This document shows, piece after piece, positions 6,236 to 15,073 of a stretch of 64,000 nt of DNA. Location: the NCBI RefSeq assembly GCF_001693335.1, contig NZ_CP016503.1:62001-126000 (forward strand), read 5' to 3'. Below the pieces are notes generated by a model. That model searched no databases and was not told the origin of the DNA. It worked only from the letters and a program-made list of their open reading frames with translations. The translations under genes and the position numbers were made by a program. The stretch is from Helicobacter enhydrae (GTDB taxonomy: Bacteria; Campylobacterota; Campylobacteria; Campylobacterales; Helicobacteraceae). Position 1 is the first letter of the stretch, and every line of letters begins with the position of its first letter.

Positions 6236-7963
6236 TTGGATATAGGCGGATTATTCAAGCAGATCACAGGTTTTTATGAGAAAATGAACAAGAAGCAAAA
6301 GATCGTGCTTCTCTCAAGCGTCGTCGTCGTGGTCGGGTTTTTGGCGTATTTGATCGTGTTTTCTACAAGTCGTGGAGGCAATCCGACTTCTGGCTATTCT
6401 GTGCTGTTTGAAAAGGTAGATCCAAAAGATAGTGCATTGATTGTGGAATACCTTCAACAAAACCAAATCCCCTATCAACTTCCTCAAGAAGACAAGATTT
6501 TGGTGCCGACAGATCAAGTGTATGAGCAGAGGATCGCACTAGCGAGCAAAGGGATACCCAAAAACTCAAAAGTGGGGTTTGAAATCTTTGATACCAAAAA
6601 CTTCGGAGATACGGATTTTGATCAAAAAGTGAAATTCATCCGAGCGATCGAGGGAGAGCTCTCACGCACGATTGAGTCTCTAGTGCCGATTGAGAGTGCA
6701 AGCGTGCATATCGCATTGCCCAAAGAATCAGTGTTTGTGAGCAAAGCAACTCCCCCCACTGCGTCGGTGGTGGTCAAAATCAAAGAAAATATGGTGCTAT
6801 CGCCCACTCAAGTGCTAGGGATCAAAAACCTAGTCGCTGCCGCAGTGACAAACCTCACTCCCGAAAATGTCAAAATCGTCGATGACAATGGAGAAACGCT
6901 AGGTGAAAACACGGAGGAAAATGCCTCAAGAGAGTTATCCAAAATCATCGCAATGCAACTCAAGTATAAGACAAATTATGAAAAAGCCCTAGAAGAGAAA
7001 ATCATCAAGATCTTGGCACCGATTGTCGGTGGGCAAGATCGCGTAGAGGCAAAGGTCACCGCAGAGTTTGATTTCAGACAAACCAAAAGCACTCAAGAGG
7101 TGTTTGATCCCAACAATGTCGTGCGTAGTGAGCAGAGTTTGGAGGAAAAAAGAGAGGGGAGCAAACCCAAAGAAGTCGGTGGTGTGCCCGGTGTGGTGAG
7201 CAATATCGGTCCTGTGCAGGGGCTCAATGATGCAGGTAGGGAAAAATACGAAAAATCCACAAATACGACTAACTACGAAGTGGGCAAAACGGTGAGCGAG
7301 ATCAAAGGGGAGTTTGGGGTATTGAAGCGATTGAGTGCTGCGGTGGTCGTGGATGGAAGCTATGAAAAAGTAGAAGAAAATGGAGTAGAGAAGCTCAAAT
7401 ATGTCCCAATCACTCCTGAAAATCTCAGCAAGATCGATGCGTTGGTCAAACAAGCTGTGGGGTTTAGCAAATCGCGTGGAGATGAGATCAGTGTCAGCAA
7501 TTTCGAGCTCAATGGAATGAGCAAAGCCTATAAGCCCAAAGACAAATGGGAGTTGTTTGTGAGCGATTTGAAAAAGTATGTGGATCCTTTCACGCCGATT
7601 GTCAAATATCTCATCGTGGTTTTGATTGCTTTTGTTTTCTACAAGAAAGTTATCGCACCATTTATCGAGAGAATGCTTTCTGTCTCCAATGAAGAGGATG
7701 ATATTTTGCAGTCAATGCTTGATGATGAGGATGTCAAAGAGGGGGATTCACGCTTGAGTGAGATGCGTAAAAGGGTGGAGGAGCAACTCTCTGGCGAGAG
7801 TTTGTTCAACGAGGAAGATGTCAAATACGATGTGTTGGTTGAGAAAATGAGAGATTTGATTTCTGAGAAGCCTCAAGAGATTGCTGCGTTGTTTCAGAAA
7901 CTCATTACAGATGAGCTAGATATTGATGGCAACAAAAATGAGCCAAAACCAACGGAAATGTAG
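6236..7963 (+). CDS. fliF: Flagellar MS-ring protein FliF
   Basis: FliF polymerises in the inner membrane to form the MS-ring that carries the rotor and export gate. At 575 residues it is the normal size. There is one membrane segment near residues 20-41 and a second near 450-470 (PIVKYLIVVLIAF). The periplasmic ring-building domains lie between, and an acidic cytoplasmic tail that binds FliG completes the protein. The start is a TTG preceded by GTAAGG at proper distance; no better ATG precedes conserved sequence. It heads a plus-strand run continuing into fliG, fliH and dxs. The 195 bases before it are shared with the divergent autotransporter 2 promoter region. Confidence 0.96.
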   Translation: MDIGGLFKQITGFYEKMNKKQKIVLLSSVVVVVGFLAYLIVFSTSRGGNPTSGYSVLFEKVDPKDSALIVEYLQQNQIPYQLPQEDKILVPTDQVYEQRIALASKGIPKNSKVGFEIFDTKNFGDTDFDQKVKFIRAIEGELSRTIESLVPIESASVHIALPKESVFVSKATPPTASVVVKIKENMVLSPTQVLGIKNLVAAAVTNLTPENVKIVDDNGETLGENTEENASRELSKIIAMQLKYKTNYEKALEEKIIKILAPIVGGQDRVEAKVTAEFDFRQTKSTQEVFDPNNVVRSEQSLEEKREGSKPKEVGGVPGVVSNIGPVQGLNDAGREKYEKSTNTTNYEVGKTVSEIKGEFGVLKRLSAAVVVDGSYEKVEENGVEKLKYVPITPENLSKIDALVKQAVGFSKSRGDEISVSNFELNGMSKAYKPKDKWELFVSDLKKYVDPFTPIVKYLIVVLIAFVFYKKVIAPFIERMLSVSNEEDDILQSMLDDEDVKEGDSRLSEMRKRVEEQLSGESLFNEEDVKYDVLVEKMRDLISEKPQEIAALFQKLITDELDIDGNKNEPKPTEM

Positions 7964-7975
7964 AAAGGAGCAGTG

Positions 7976-9004
7976 ATGGCAAATTTAACTCCACGCCAAA
8001 AAGAGCAGTTTGATGATTTGTCAATGTCTGAAAAGATCGCTATTTTGTTGTTGCAAATGGGGGATGAAGTCACAAGTGATATTTTGCATTATTTGGATAC
8101 AGAGGCTGTGACGGAGGTGTCCAAGCATATTGCTTTGATGAATGGGACAGATCGAGCGATAGGTGCAGCGGTTTTGGAAGAATTTTTTGCAATATTCCAA
8201 TCCAATCAATACATCAGCAGTGGTGGTTTTGACTATGCACGAGAGATTCTGACCAAAGCGTTGGGACAAGAGGAGGCTAAGCGAATCATTGACAAGCTTT
8301 CCAAAACAATGCAAACCTCGCAGAATTTCAGCTACCTTGCCAAAGTCAAGCCTCAACAACTTGCCAACTTCATCATCAATGAGCATCCACAAACCGTGGC
8401 TTTGATTTTGGCTCACATGGATTCTGCAAGTGCAGCCCAAACGCTTAGCTATTTTTCTGATGATGCCAAAGCCGAAATCGCAATAAGAATGGCAAATCTA
8501 GGGGATATTTCCCCAAGTATTGTCAAAAGGGTCTCCACGGTGCTTGAAAACAGGCTTGACGCATTGACAAGTTACAAAATCGAGGTGGGTGGTCCAAGAA
8601 CTGTGGCAGAAGTGTTCAACAAATTGGGACAAAAGGCTGCTGTCACTACGATTGAGCATATCGAAAAAGTGGATAAGAGTTTGGCAAGTATGATCAAAGA
8701 AATGATGTTTACTTTCAACGACATTGTCAATCTAGACAATAGTGCGATCCGCGAGATTCTCAAAGTCGTAGATAAAAAAGATTTGACTTTGGCACTCAAA
8801 ACCGCAACAGATGAGCTCAAAGAAAAATTCACTTCCAATATGTCCCAGCGTGCTGCCGAGCAGTTCATTGAAGAAATGCAATTTTTGGGTGCTGTGAAGC
8901 TCAAAGATGTAGAAGCCTCACAGAGAAAAATCGCAGAGATGGTGCAATCACTAGCAGATCAAGGATTAATTCAAATAGGTGATGGAGATGAAGTTGTTGA
9001 ATAA
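7976..9004 (+). CDS. fliG: Flagellar motor switch protein FliG
   Basis: FliG is the rotor protein that interacts with the stator to generate torque and links FliF to FliM. It has 342 residues with the three armadillo-like domains expected. The EHPQ motif (NEHPQTVALILAHM, about residue 135) marks the middle domain, and the charged helix region around residues 238-280 is the torque face. ATG 7976 is preferred over GTG 7973 because AGGAG (7966-7970) is then five bases away. It starts 12 bases after fliF, and its 3' end overlaps fliH. Confidence 0.97.
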   Translation: MANLTPRQKEQFDDLSMSEKIAILLLQMGDEVTSDILHYLDTEAVTEVSKHIALMNGTDRAIGAAVLEEFFAIFQSNQYISSGGFDYAREILTKALGQEEAKRIIDKLSKTMQTSQNFSYLAKVKPQQLANFIINEHPQTVALILAHMDSASAAQTLSYFSDDAKAEIAIRMANLGDISPSIVKRVSTVLENRLDALTSYKIEVGGPRTVAEVFNKLGQKAAVTTIEHIEKVDKSLASMIKEMMFTFNDIVNLDNSAIREILKVVDKKDLTLALKTATDELKEKFTSNMSQRAAEQFIEEMQFLGAVKLKDVEASQRKIAEMVQSLADQGLIQIGDGDEVVE

Positions 9005-9776
9005 CGAGAGTTTTGAAGAGAATAACTATATTGCCGGGGAAATGCAAGAGGGGCATATCATCAAAAAGTATGAGTTCCGCAATATCGAAAAAGAGCCCGA
9101 GCTTGTCAATGCGATCGAGGAAAAAGGGATTTATACCCCTCCGGCTCCTCAGCAGGTGCCAGAAATCGATAATGAAAAACTAGAGGAACTTCTCAAAGGG
9201 CAAAAGCTCCTAGAAGAAAAAATCCTTGCTTTGAGCACACAAATAGAAGCACAGAATCAAGGGGAGGGCAAAGAGCTTGAGGCGGTGCGTCAGAGTGCCT
9301 ATCAGCAGGGGTTGCTTGAGGGGGAACAAAAGGCAAAAGAAAAAATGCAAATCGAACAAGATCATCAAGAGCAAAGGGTGGTTTTGGCACTCCAAGAGTT
9401 AGATCAGCATTTGGCGGCAATCAAAACGCGTATCACTGAGATTGAAAAAGATTTGAGTGTGATTGCTCTTGATATTGCCAAAGAGGTGATTTTGCAAGAG
9501 GTGCAAGAGCGTCATCAAGAGATCGCACTCACCCTTGCCAAAGAGCTTCTAGCCCCTGTCGCAGAAAATATCACAGTGACTTTGCGTGTCAATCCTCTTG
9601 ATTTGAATCATCTACAAGAAAGGATAGAGGGGACTCGGCAAGTTGAGTTTGTGGCTGATCCTTCTGTGGGAAAAGGCGGGGTTGTCATCAATTCTGCTTA
9701 TGCCAATTTTGATGGGAGTATTTTGTCGCGTTATAAACATCTCAAGCAAAGCTTACTTGATGAAAAAGGTCTGTGA
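8988..9776 (+). CDS. fliH: Flagellar assembly protein FliH
   Basis: FliH is the cytoplasmic regulator that binds the export ATPase FliI and delivers it to the type III export gate. It is about 262 residues: a variable acidic N-terminus, a Gln/Glu-rich helical middle (roughly 60-150, with spaced glycines as in FliH GxxxG helices) and a C-terminal domain ending LSRYKHLKQSLLDEKGL. Overlap with fliG leaves several starts (GTG 8979, ATG 8982, ATG 8988); ATG 8988 has AGG at suitable spacing. The stop overlaps the dxs start (TGATG). Confidence 0.9.
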   Translation: MKLLNNESFEENNYIAGEMQEGHIIKKYEFRNIEKEPELVNAIEEKGIYTPPAPQQVPEIDNEKLEELLKGQKLLEEKILALSTQIEAQNQGEGKELEAVRQSAYQQGLLEGEQKAKEKMQIEQDHQEQRVVLALQELDQHLAAIKTRITEIEKDLSVIALDIAKEVILQEVQERHQEIALTLAKELLAPVAENITVTLRVNPLDLNHLQERIEGTRQVEFVADPSVGKGGVVINSAYANFDGSILSRYKHLKQSLLDEKGL

Positions 9777-11620
9777 TGGATTGGACTCATCAACAAATCG
9801 CCAACGCAGACATCGCGGTTTTGGAGCAAATCTCCCAACAGATTCGCGATAGGATTTTGGAGGTTGTTTCACGCAATGGAGGGCATTTGAGCTCGACATT
9901 GGGGGCTGTGGAGTTGATTGTTGCGATGCACAAGGTGTTTGATTGTGAGGTTCATCCTTTTATCTTTGATGTGGGGCATCAAGCCTATGCTCACAAGCTT
10001 TTGACTAAGAGGTGGGAGGAGTTTGAGACTTTGCGGCAGTTTGGAGGGATGAGTGGTTTCCCTAGCCCCAAAGAATCTTTGAGCGATTATTTCATCACAG
10101 GGCATAGCTCTACTTCTATTTCCCTAGCACTTGGTTGTGCCAAAGCGTTTGCCCTGCGTCAAGAATCCAAAATCCCCATTGCTTTGATTGGTGATGGTGC
10201 GATGAGTTCGGGGTTGGTGTATGAAGCACTGAATGAATTGGGCGAGAGAAAATATCCGATGATTATTATTTTGAATGATAATGAGATGAGTATCAGCAAA
10301 CCTATCGGAGCGATCAGTCGCTGTTTGTCTCAAATGATTGCAAGTCCGTTGTGCCAAAGTTTCAAGAGCAATCTCAAAAAGATTCTCTCCAAAATGCCTG
10401 AGAGTGCGACTTATATGGCACGCAAATTTGAAGAGGCTTTCAAGCTGATTTCACCGGGTGTTATTTTTGAGGAACTTGGATTGAATTATATCGGTCCGAT
10501 TGATGGACACAATCTAGAGGAGATTGTCACAACTCTCAAAAAAGCAAAAGAGATCAATGCTCCAGTGATTATCCACGCACAAACGCTCAAGGGGAAGGGG
10601 TATAAAATCGCAGAGGGACATTTGGAGAACTGGCATGGCGTCTCGCCTTTTGATTTGCAAAGTGGCAAAAGTGCCAAAAGCTCATCTATCACCCCGACAC
10701 GCACTTTTTCTGAAGCTTTGCTCCAATTGGCTCAAGAGCGTGAAGATGTGGTGGGGATCACAGCTGCTATGCCAAGTGGCACGGGAATGAATGCTTTGAT
10801 CGATGCGTTTCCTGAGCGTTTTTGGGATGTGGCGATCGCAGAAGCACACGGGGTCACTTCGATGGCAAGTATGGCTAAATGTGGATTCAAGCCTTTTGTG
10901 GCGATTTATTCGACTTTTTTGCAAAGAGCTTATGATCAGATCATCCACGATACAAGCATTTTGTCTCTACCTGTGGTGTTTGCAATCGATCGTGCAGGGA
11001 TTGTGGGTGAGGATGGTGAAACACATCAAGGTTTGCTTGATGTGGCGTATCTGCGTTCTATCCCCAATATGATTGTTTTTGCCCCAAGGGACAATGCCAC
11101 TCTCAAAGAAGCGGTTTTGTTTGCTTCAAATGTCAAAGAGGCACCTTGTGCGTTTAGATATCCACGCAATCGCTTCGCTTTGGCAGAAGGGGTGTTTGCT
11201 CCGACTCCATTTGAAATCGGGAAGCTTGAGGTTTTGTATCAAAGCCAACAGCCCTCTGTGTTGTTGATCGGGTATGGCAATGGCGTGGGGCGTGGGTGGC
11301 TTGTGGCACAAGAGTTGCAAAAAGAAAACATCGGTGTGACACTGGTGGATTTGCGTTTTGTGAAGCCTTTGGATCAGGAGGGGCTAGAATCTTTGCTTGA
11401 TGCACACGCTTTTACTTTTGTTTTGAGTGATAGCTATCTACTTGGTGGGGTGGGAAGTGCGATTATGGAATCTTGTGGGAAAAAAGTCTGGAGTTTGGAG
11501 GTGGGCGATCGGTTTGTCGAGCACGGAGAGAGTGGGGTGGTCGAAGAAATGCTAGGGCTATCGACACAGAGATTGTCACAACGCATCAAAGAGATTTGTG
11601 GTTACAAAAGGAGTGAGTGA
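9776..11620 (+). CDS. dxs: 1-deoxy-D-xylulose-5-phosphate synthase
   Basis: Thiamine-diphosphate enzyme condensing pyruvate and glyceraldehyde 3-phosphate, the first step of the MEP isoprenoid pathway and also a source for thiamine and pyridoxal. It is 614 residues, full length. VGHQAYAHK near residue 63 supplies the substrate-binding His. GDGAMSSG (about 139) with NDNEMSIS forms the ThDP/Mg site, and EAHGVTSMA (about 355) carries the catalytic Glu of the pyrimidine domain. The ATG overlaps the fliH stop; linkage of dxs to fliH is the same in H. pylori. Confidence 0.97.
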   Translation: MDWTHQQIANADIAVLEQISQQIRDRILEVVSRNGGHLSSTLGAVELIVAMHKVFDCEVHPFIFDVGHQAYAHKLLTKRWEEFETLRQFGGMSGFPSPKESLSDYFITGHSSTSISLALGCAKAFALRQESKIPIALIGDGAMSSGLVYEALNELGERKYPMIIILNDNEMSISKPIGAISRCLSQMIASPLCQSFKSNLKKILSKMPESATYMARKFEEAFKLISPGVIFEELGLNYIGPIDGHNLEEIVTTLKKAKEINAPVIIHAQTLKGKGYKIAEGHLENWHGVSPFDLQSGKSAKSSSITPTRTFSEALLQLAQEREDVVGITAAMPSGTGMNALIDAFPERFWDVAIAEAHGVTSMASMAKCGFKPFVAIYSTFLQRAYDQIIHDTSILSLPVVFAIDRAGIVGEDGETHQGLLDVAYLRSIPNMIVFAPRDNATLKEAVLFASNVKEAPCAFRYPRNRFALAEGVFAPTPFEIGKLEVLYQSQQPSVLLIGYGNGVGRGWLVAQELQKENIGVTLVDLRFVKPLDQEGLESLLDAHAFTFVLSDSYLLGGVGSAIMESCGKKVWSLEVGDRFVEHGESGVVEEMLGLSTQRLSQRIKEICGYKRSE

Positions 11621-11955
11621 TGAAAGTTTGGGGTATCAAAAATTGCCAAAGTGTCAAAAAGGCTTTGGAGGTGTTGGAGCGTAAAAACATAGCCTATGTG
11701 TTTATCGATTACAAAAAAAATCCTCCAAGTGCCGCACAGATCGGGCAGTGGGTGCAGCAAGTCGGTATAGACATCGTGCTCAATGTCAAAGGCAAAACCT
11801 ATAGGGATTTGCAACTCAAAGATAAGAATCTAAGTCTGGATGCAAAAATCGCGATGATGTGTGAGTATCCCACCCTCATCAAGCGTCCGATTTTGGAAAA
11901 AGATGAGGAGGTGTATTTTGGTTTTGATGAGCAAAAGTATGAAGAGATTTTGTAG
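11620..11955 (+). CDS. ArsC/Spx-family (YffB-like) thioredoxin-fold protein
   Basis: A 111-residue member of the ArsC family. It begins KVWGIKNCQSVKKALEVL with one Cys where true reductases have their N-terminal Cys, and has the conserved TLIKRPIL segment near the C-terminus that shapes the active site in YffB/ArsC proteins. There is no CXXC motif. YffB homologues are glutathione-dependent thiol reductases of uncertain substrate, so arsenate reduction should not be assumed. It overlaps the dxs stop (TGATG) and the next gene by 17 bases. Confidence 0.85.
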   Translation: MKVWGIKNCQSVKKALEVLERKNIAYVFIDYKKNPPSAAQIGQWVQQVGIDIVLNVKGKTYRDLQLKDKNLSLDAKIAMMCEYPTLIKRPILEKDEEVYFGFDEQKYEEIL

Positions 11956-13246
11956 TCTTTGTATCGCAGTGCTTTTTTTGTATGCTTGTTCTGAGCACAA
12001 AGATCAAGAGATCGCAGATCTGAAGCTCCCTCAAGATGCGATGCTCTATGTCACAGATCAAAAACCTCAGAACAATGCTAAGCAGATCCAGAAACTTAAA
12101 GAAGTCTATCTTGCTAAGTTTTTTGCACCATTTGGGGATTTGAAGCCCAATCCAAACATCGATGAAGTGTTTTGGATCCAAACTTCGTTGAAAAAAAATT
12201 TGGGCTATAGCCATAATCTAGAAAAATTTGACCAAAAAGACACACAGAGTCTTTTGCAACAAATGCAAATCGAGACTTATCCCAATGCGATGCAAAAAGC
12301 AATCATCACTAAAGATACAAATGTAAGAGCTGTGCCAACGCTCAAGCCAAGGTTTTCCAAACCCAATGGCTATCCTTTTGATCGGTGGCAGAATTCATTG
12401 ATTTTTTATGGCACTCCTGTGCTGATCACCCACTATGACAGCACCAAGCGTTTCGCACACATTCAGACAGAGTTTGTCTATGGTTGGGTGGAAGTGAGCG
12501 ATTTGGCACTGATTGATTCTGCACAAATCAAACAACTTGAACAATCCAAAGCCTTTGTGATGCCAAATCGCGATGATTTCAATCTCTATGAACGCAATGG
12601 GGCGTTTGCGACACAAGCACGGATCGGCAAACTTTTTGTGATGGCGGGGGAAAAGCAGGTGTGGGGGTTTTTGAGAAAATCTGATGGGCATTTGAAAATG
12701 ATCAAACTCCCTATCAAAACCGATGATTTCCACTCGTTTCCACAGGCTTTTTCTCAAGTGGCGGTGGCAGGATATATCAATGATTTGGTGGGGCAGAAAT
12801 ATGGCTGGGGTGGTATGTATGAAGATAGGGATTGTTCGGCTTTTGTCCGCGATATTTATGCAAACTTCGGACTTTATCTACCTCGCAATTCTAAGGCTCA
12901 AGGGGAGTATGGGACTCATCAAATCCGCGTAGAACATCTCACAATGGAAGAAAAACGCAAAATCATCATTGAAAACGCACAGCCTTTTGCCACGATTTTT
13001 TGGCTCAATGGGCATATTATGATGTATATCGGTAGAGATTCTAAGGGTGATATTATGGTGGCTCATAGTGCTTGGAGCGTGCAGACTCAAGACGCATTTG
13101 GCAAAAGAGAGCATAAGCTTGGGGGGGTTGTCATCACGACACTCAAGCCCGGCAATGAGTTCAATGGCTATGTTTCGCGTGCATTGACGCTTGGAGATCG
13201 TATCAAAGTGATCAATCGATTAGATCAAGAACTTCAAGGGTTTTAG
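11939..13246 (+). CDS. NlpC/P60 (C40) lipoprotein with SH3 domains
   Basis: The start chosen is ATG 11939, which gives a short lipoprotein signal with lipobox LYAC (Cys17); the longer upstream frame simply runs through the previous gene. The 435-residue protein has bacterial SH3-like segments in the middle (around 120-260). The NlpC/P60 catalytic core follows, with Cys in DRDCSAFVRD near residue 298 and His in VAHSAW near 374. Such proteins cleave peptidoglycan stem peptides in the periplasm; anchorage in a membrane is inferred from the lipobox. It overlaps the ArsC-like gene and directly abuts the ZnuA-like gene. Confidence 0.88.
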   Translation: MKRFCSLCIAVLFLYACSEHKDQEIADLKLPQDAMLYVTDQKPQNNAKQIQKLKEVYLAKFFAPFGDLKPNPNIDEVFWIQTSLKKNLGYSHNLEKFDQKDTQSLLQQMQIETYPNAMQKAIITKDTNVRAVPTLKPRFSKPNGYPFDRWQNSLIFYGTPVLITHYDSTKRFAHIQTEFVYGWVEVSDLALIDSAQIKQLEQSKAFVMPNRDDFNLYERNGAFATQARIGKLFVMAGEKQVWGFLRKSDGHLKMIKLPIKTDDFHSFPQAFSQVAVAGYINDLVGQKYGWGGMYEDRDCSAFVRDIYANFGLYLPRNSKAQGEYGTHQIRVEHLTMEEKRKIIIENAQPFATIFWLNGHIMMYIGRDSKGDIMVAHSAWSVQTQDAFGKREHKLGGVVITTLKPGNEFNGYVSRALTLGDRIKVINRLDQELQGF

Positions 13247-13996
13247 ATGCGTTTGGTGTGGTTGTGTCTGTTTGCCCTTTCGTTGTTTGCCAATGATTTT
13301 CAAGTCAAAGTGGGCGTAAGTATCGCACCTTATGCCTATATCGTGGAGAAAATTGGTGGGAGTTTTGTGGAGATCAAAATCATAGTGCCACCCAACAAAA
13401 ATCCCTATACCTATACCCCCAATTCCGCTCAAGTCAAAGAAATCAAAGATTTCAAAATTTATATTGCTTCAGGGGCTTTGTTTGAGCGTAGGTGGTTGGA
13501 GCGTTTTGTCAATATCAATCCGGCATTGCGTGTTTTGAATTTTGCTGAAACCCCTTGCCACTCTGCGTTTTGCTATTCTTGGTTGTCAGTTGATGCAATC
13601 AAGGAACAGGCAGAAAAAATCGCACATCTATTAAGAATCATAGATCTCAAGAATGCCCAAAACTACAAACGCAATCTTGAGCAATTCAAACAAGAGCTCG
13701 ATGAGCTAAAAGGGCAGATTCAATCAGTTTTTGCCGATCCTCTAAGTGGTCGTATGGTGATCGGAGATCAGAGGATCTGGGGGGATTATGTCAAAGAGTT
13801 TGGGTTGGATAGTTATGATTTATCCACAGAGCAAAAATTCCCAAGACAATACAATATCTATTGCATTCCCTTTGAGGATTTGAAGGCTAAGAACTATGCA
13901 AATCCCAAAATCATCGTTGATATTTTTGCCAAAGATTGGAGGGGAATGATGATGGAACTCACTCAAAATATCGCAAGGAATCACAATGCAAAATAG
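13247..13996 (+). CDS. ZnuA/TroA-like periplasmic solute-binding protein, metal ligands not conserved
   Basis: A 249-residue protein with a signal peptide (LCLFALSLFA) and the TroA fold pattern: KVGVSIAPYAYIVEKIGG, then a helix and ASGALFERRWLERF. In zinc/manganese binders the first ligand lies in DPHTYEP-like sequence; here it is NPYTYTP. The second (PHIWLDP) is CYSWLSV. No His-rich loop is present. It is therefore a relative of ZnuA whose metal site has been replaced. No permease or ATPase genes are adjacent. It abuts the lipoprotein and overlaps the small membrane protein gene. It could bind another ligand or serve a structural periplasmic role. Confidence 0.75.
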   Translation: MRLVWLCLFALSLFANDFQVKVGVSIAPYAYIVEKIGGSFVEIKIIVPPNKNPYTYTPNSAQVKEIKDFKIYIASGALFERRWLERFVNINPALRVLNFAETPCHSAFCYSWLSVDAIKEQAEKIAHLLRIIDLKNAQNYKRNLEQFKQELDELKGQIQSVFADPLSGRMVIGDQRIWGDYVKEFGLDSYDLSTEQKFPRQYNIYCIPFEDLKAKNYANPKIIVDIFAKDWRGMMMELTQNIARNHNAK

Positions 13997-14162
13997 TAAC
14001 AATCGTGCAATCAAAATCGCAATTTTCTGCGTGTTTTTCTGTGTCTTTGTGAGTTTATTGACACTTTATGTGTTGATGATTCAGATTGACTCTACAGCAA
14101 TGATGAGCCACAAGCTTGAGAGCTTGGAAAAACAAGTGCAAGACTTAAAGGGCAAACAATGA
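13986..14162 (+). CDS. Small single-span membrane protein (58 aa)
   Basis: ATG 13986 opens a 58-codon frame ending in TGA 14160-14162. It overlaps the ZnuA-like gene by 11 bases and fruK by 4 (ATGA). The N-terminus is basic, residues 8-34 are a hydrophobic span (IAIFCVFFCVFVSLLTLYVL), and the C-terminal 20 residues form a short heptad-like helix (LESLEKQVQDLKG). Tight coupling to both neighbours and the coherent layout argue that it is real. No function is recognised. Confidence 0.8.
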   Translation: MQNSNNRAIKIAIFCVFFCVFVSLLTLYVLMIQIDSTAMMSHKLESLEKQVQDLKGKQ

Positions 14163-15073
14163 TTTATACACTCACGCTCAACCCCTCTTTGGATTATATT
14201 TTGAATCTCAAGGCTTTGGAGTGTGGCAAGACAAATCGTGTGGAGGATTCTTGCCTGTTTGCAGGTGGCAAGGGGATCAATGTCTCATTAATGCTTCAGA
14301 ATTTGGGGATAGAGAGCGTTGTGCTTGGGTTTCTAGCTGGATTTAGTGGGCAAGAGATTTGCAATCGCTTGGAGCAAAAAGGGCTAGATTGCCGTTTTGT
14401 GATGCTTGAAAAGGGGCATACGCGTATCAATGTCAAACTGCACACCCAAACAGAAGAGACAGAAATCAATGCTTCAGGGTTTGAAGTGGGGGATTTGGAT
14501 CTAGGGCGTCTCAAACAACAATTAGAACAAATAGAAAATCACTCTATTTTGGTTTTGGCAGGGAGTGTTCCTTGTGGGGTGGAGCAGGGGATTTATGCAG
14601 AGATTATGCAAGAGTTGGAGGCTAAAAATCTTTTGGTGATTCTAGATGCACAAGGGGTGGCGTTGCGTGAAGCTCTCTCTTGGAGACCTTTTTTGGTTAA
14701 GCCCAATCTGAGTGAATTGCAAAGTTATTTTCAAGAAGAAATCCAATATGATTCTTTGCAACAATACGCCTTGAGGCTACAGGAGCAGGGGGCAAGAAAT
14801 GTCATCATCTCTTTGGGAGGAGATGGTGCTGTGATGCTTACAGAGAACAATGAATTTTTCACGCTCAAAGCTCCTCAAGGACGGCTTGTCAATTCTGTGG
14901 GGGCAGGGGATAGTATGGTTGCAGGTTTTGTGGCAGGTTGGTTGCAAACCCAAGATTATGCGTTTGCTTTTAGGTATGCTATTGCTTGTGGAAGTGCGAG
15001 TGCCTTTGCTCAAGGGTTTGGGACACTAGAAGATGTGCAAAATATTTTGAAAAAAATGGAGGAAGTCAAATGA
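14159..15073 (+). CDS. fruK: 1-phosphofructokinase
   Basis: PfkB-family kinase phosphorylating fructose 1-phosphate, the product of the fructose PTS, to fructose 1,6-bisphosphate. It has 304 residues. The N-terminal PfkB signature AGGKGINVSLML lies near residue 35 and the C-terminal signature with the catalytic Asp, VNSVGAGDSMVAGFVAGW, near 245. The ATG overlaps the preceding small gene and the stop overlaps fruA, so fruK and fruA are translationally coupled. The neighbouring FruA makes fructose 1-phosphate, rather than tagatose 6-phosphate, the likely substrate. Confidence 0.93.
   Translation: MIYTLTLNPSLDYILNLKALECGKTNRVEDSCLFAGGKGINVSLMLQNLGIESVVLGFLAGFSGQEICNRLEQKGLDCRFVMLEKGHTRINVKLHTQTEETEINASGFEVGDLDLGRLKQQLEQIENHSILVLAGSVPCGVEQGIYAEIMQELEAKNLLVILDAQGVALREALSWRPFLVKPNLSELQSYFQEEIQYDSLQQYALRLQEQGARNVIISLGGDGAVMLTENNEFFTLKAPQGRLVNSVGAGDSMVAGFVAGWLQTQDYAFAFRYAIACGSASAFAQGFGTLEDVQNILKKMEEVK

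Noticed and set aside
6989-7453. 154-codon minus-strand frame opposite fliF
   Set aside because: fliF is unambiguous here and the opposite frame has no recognisable features or start signals.
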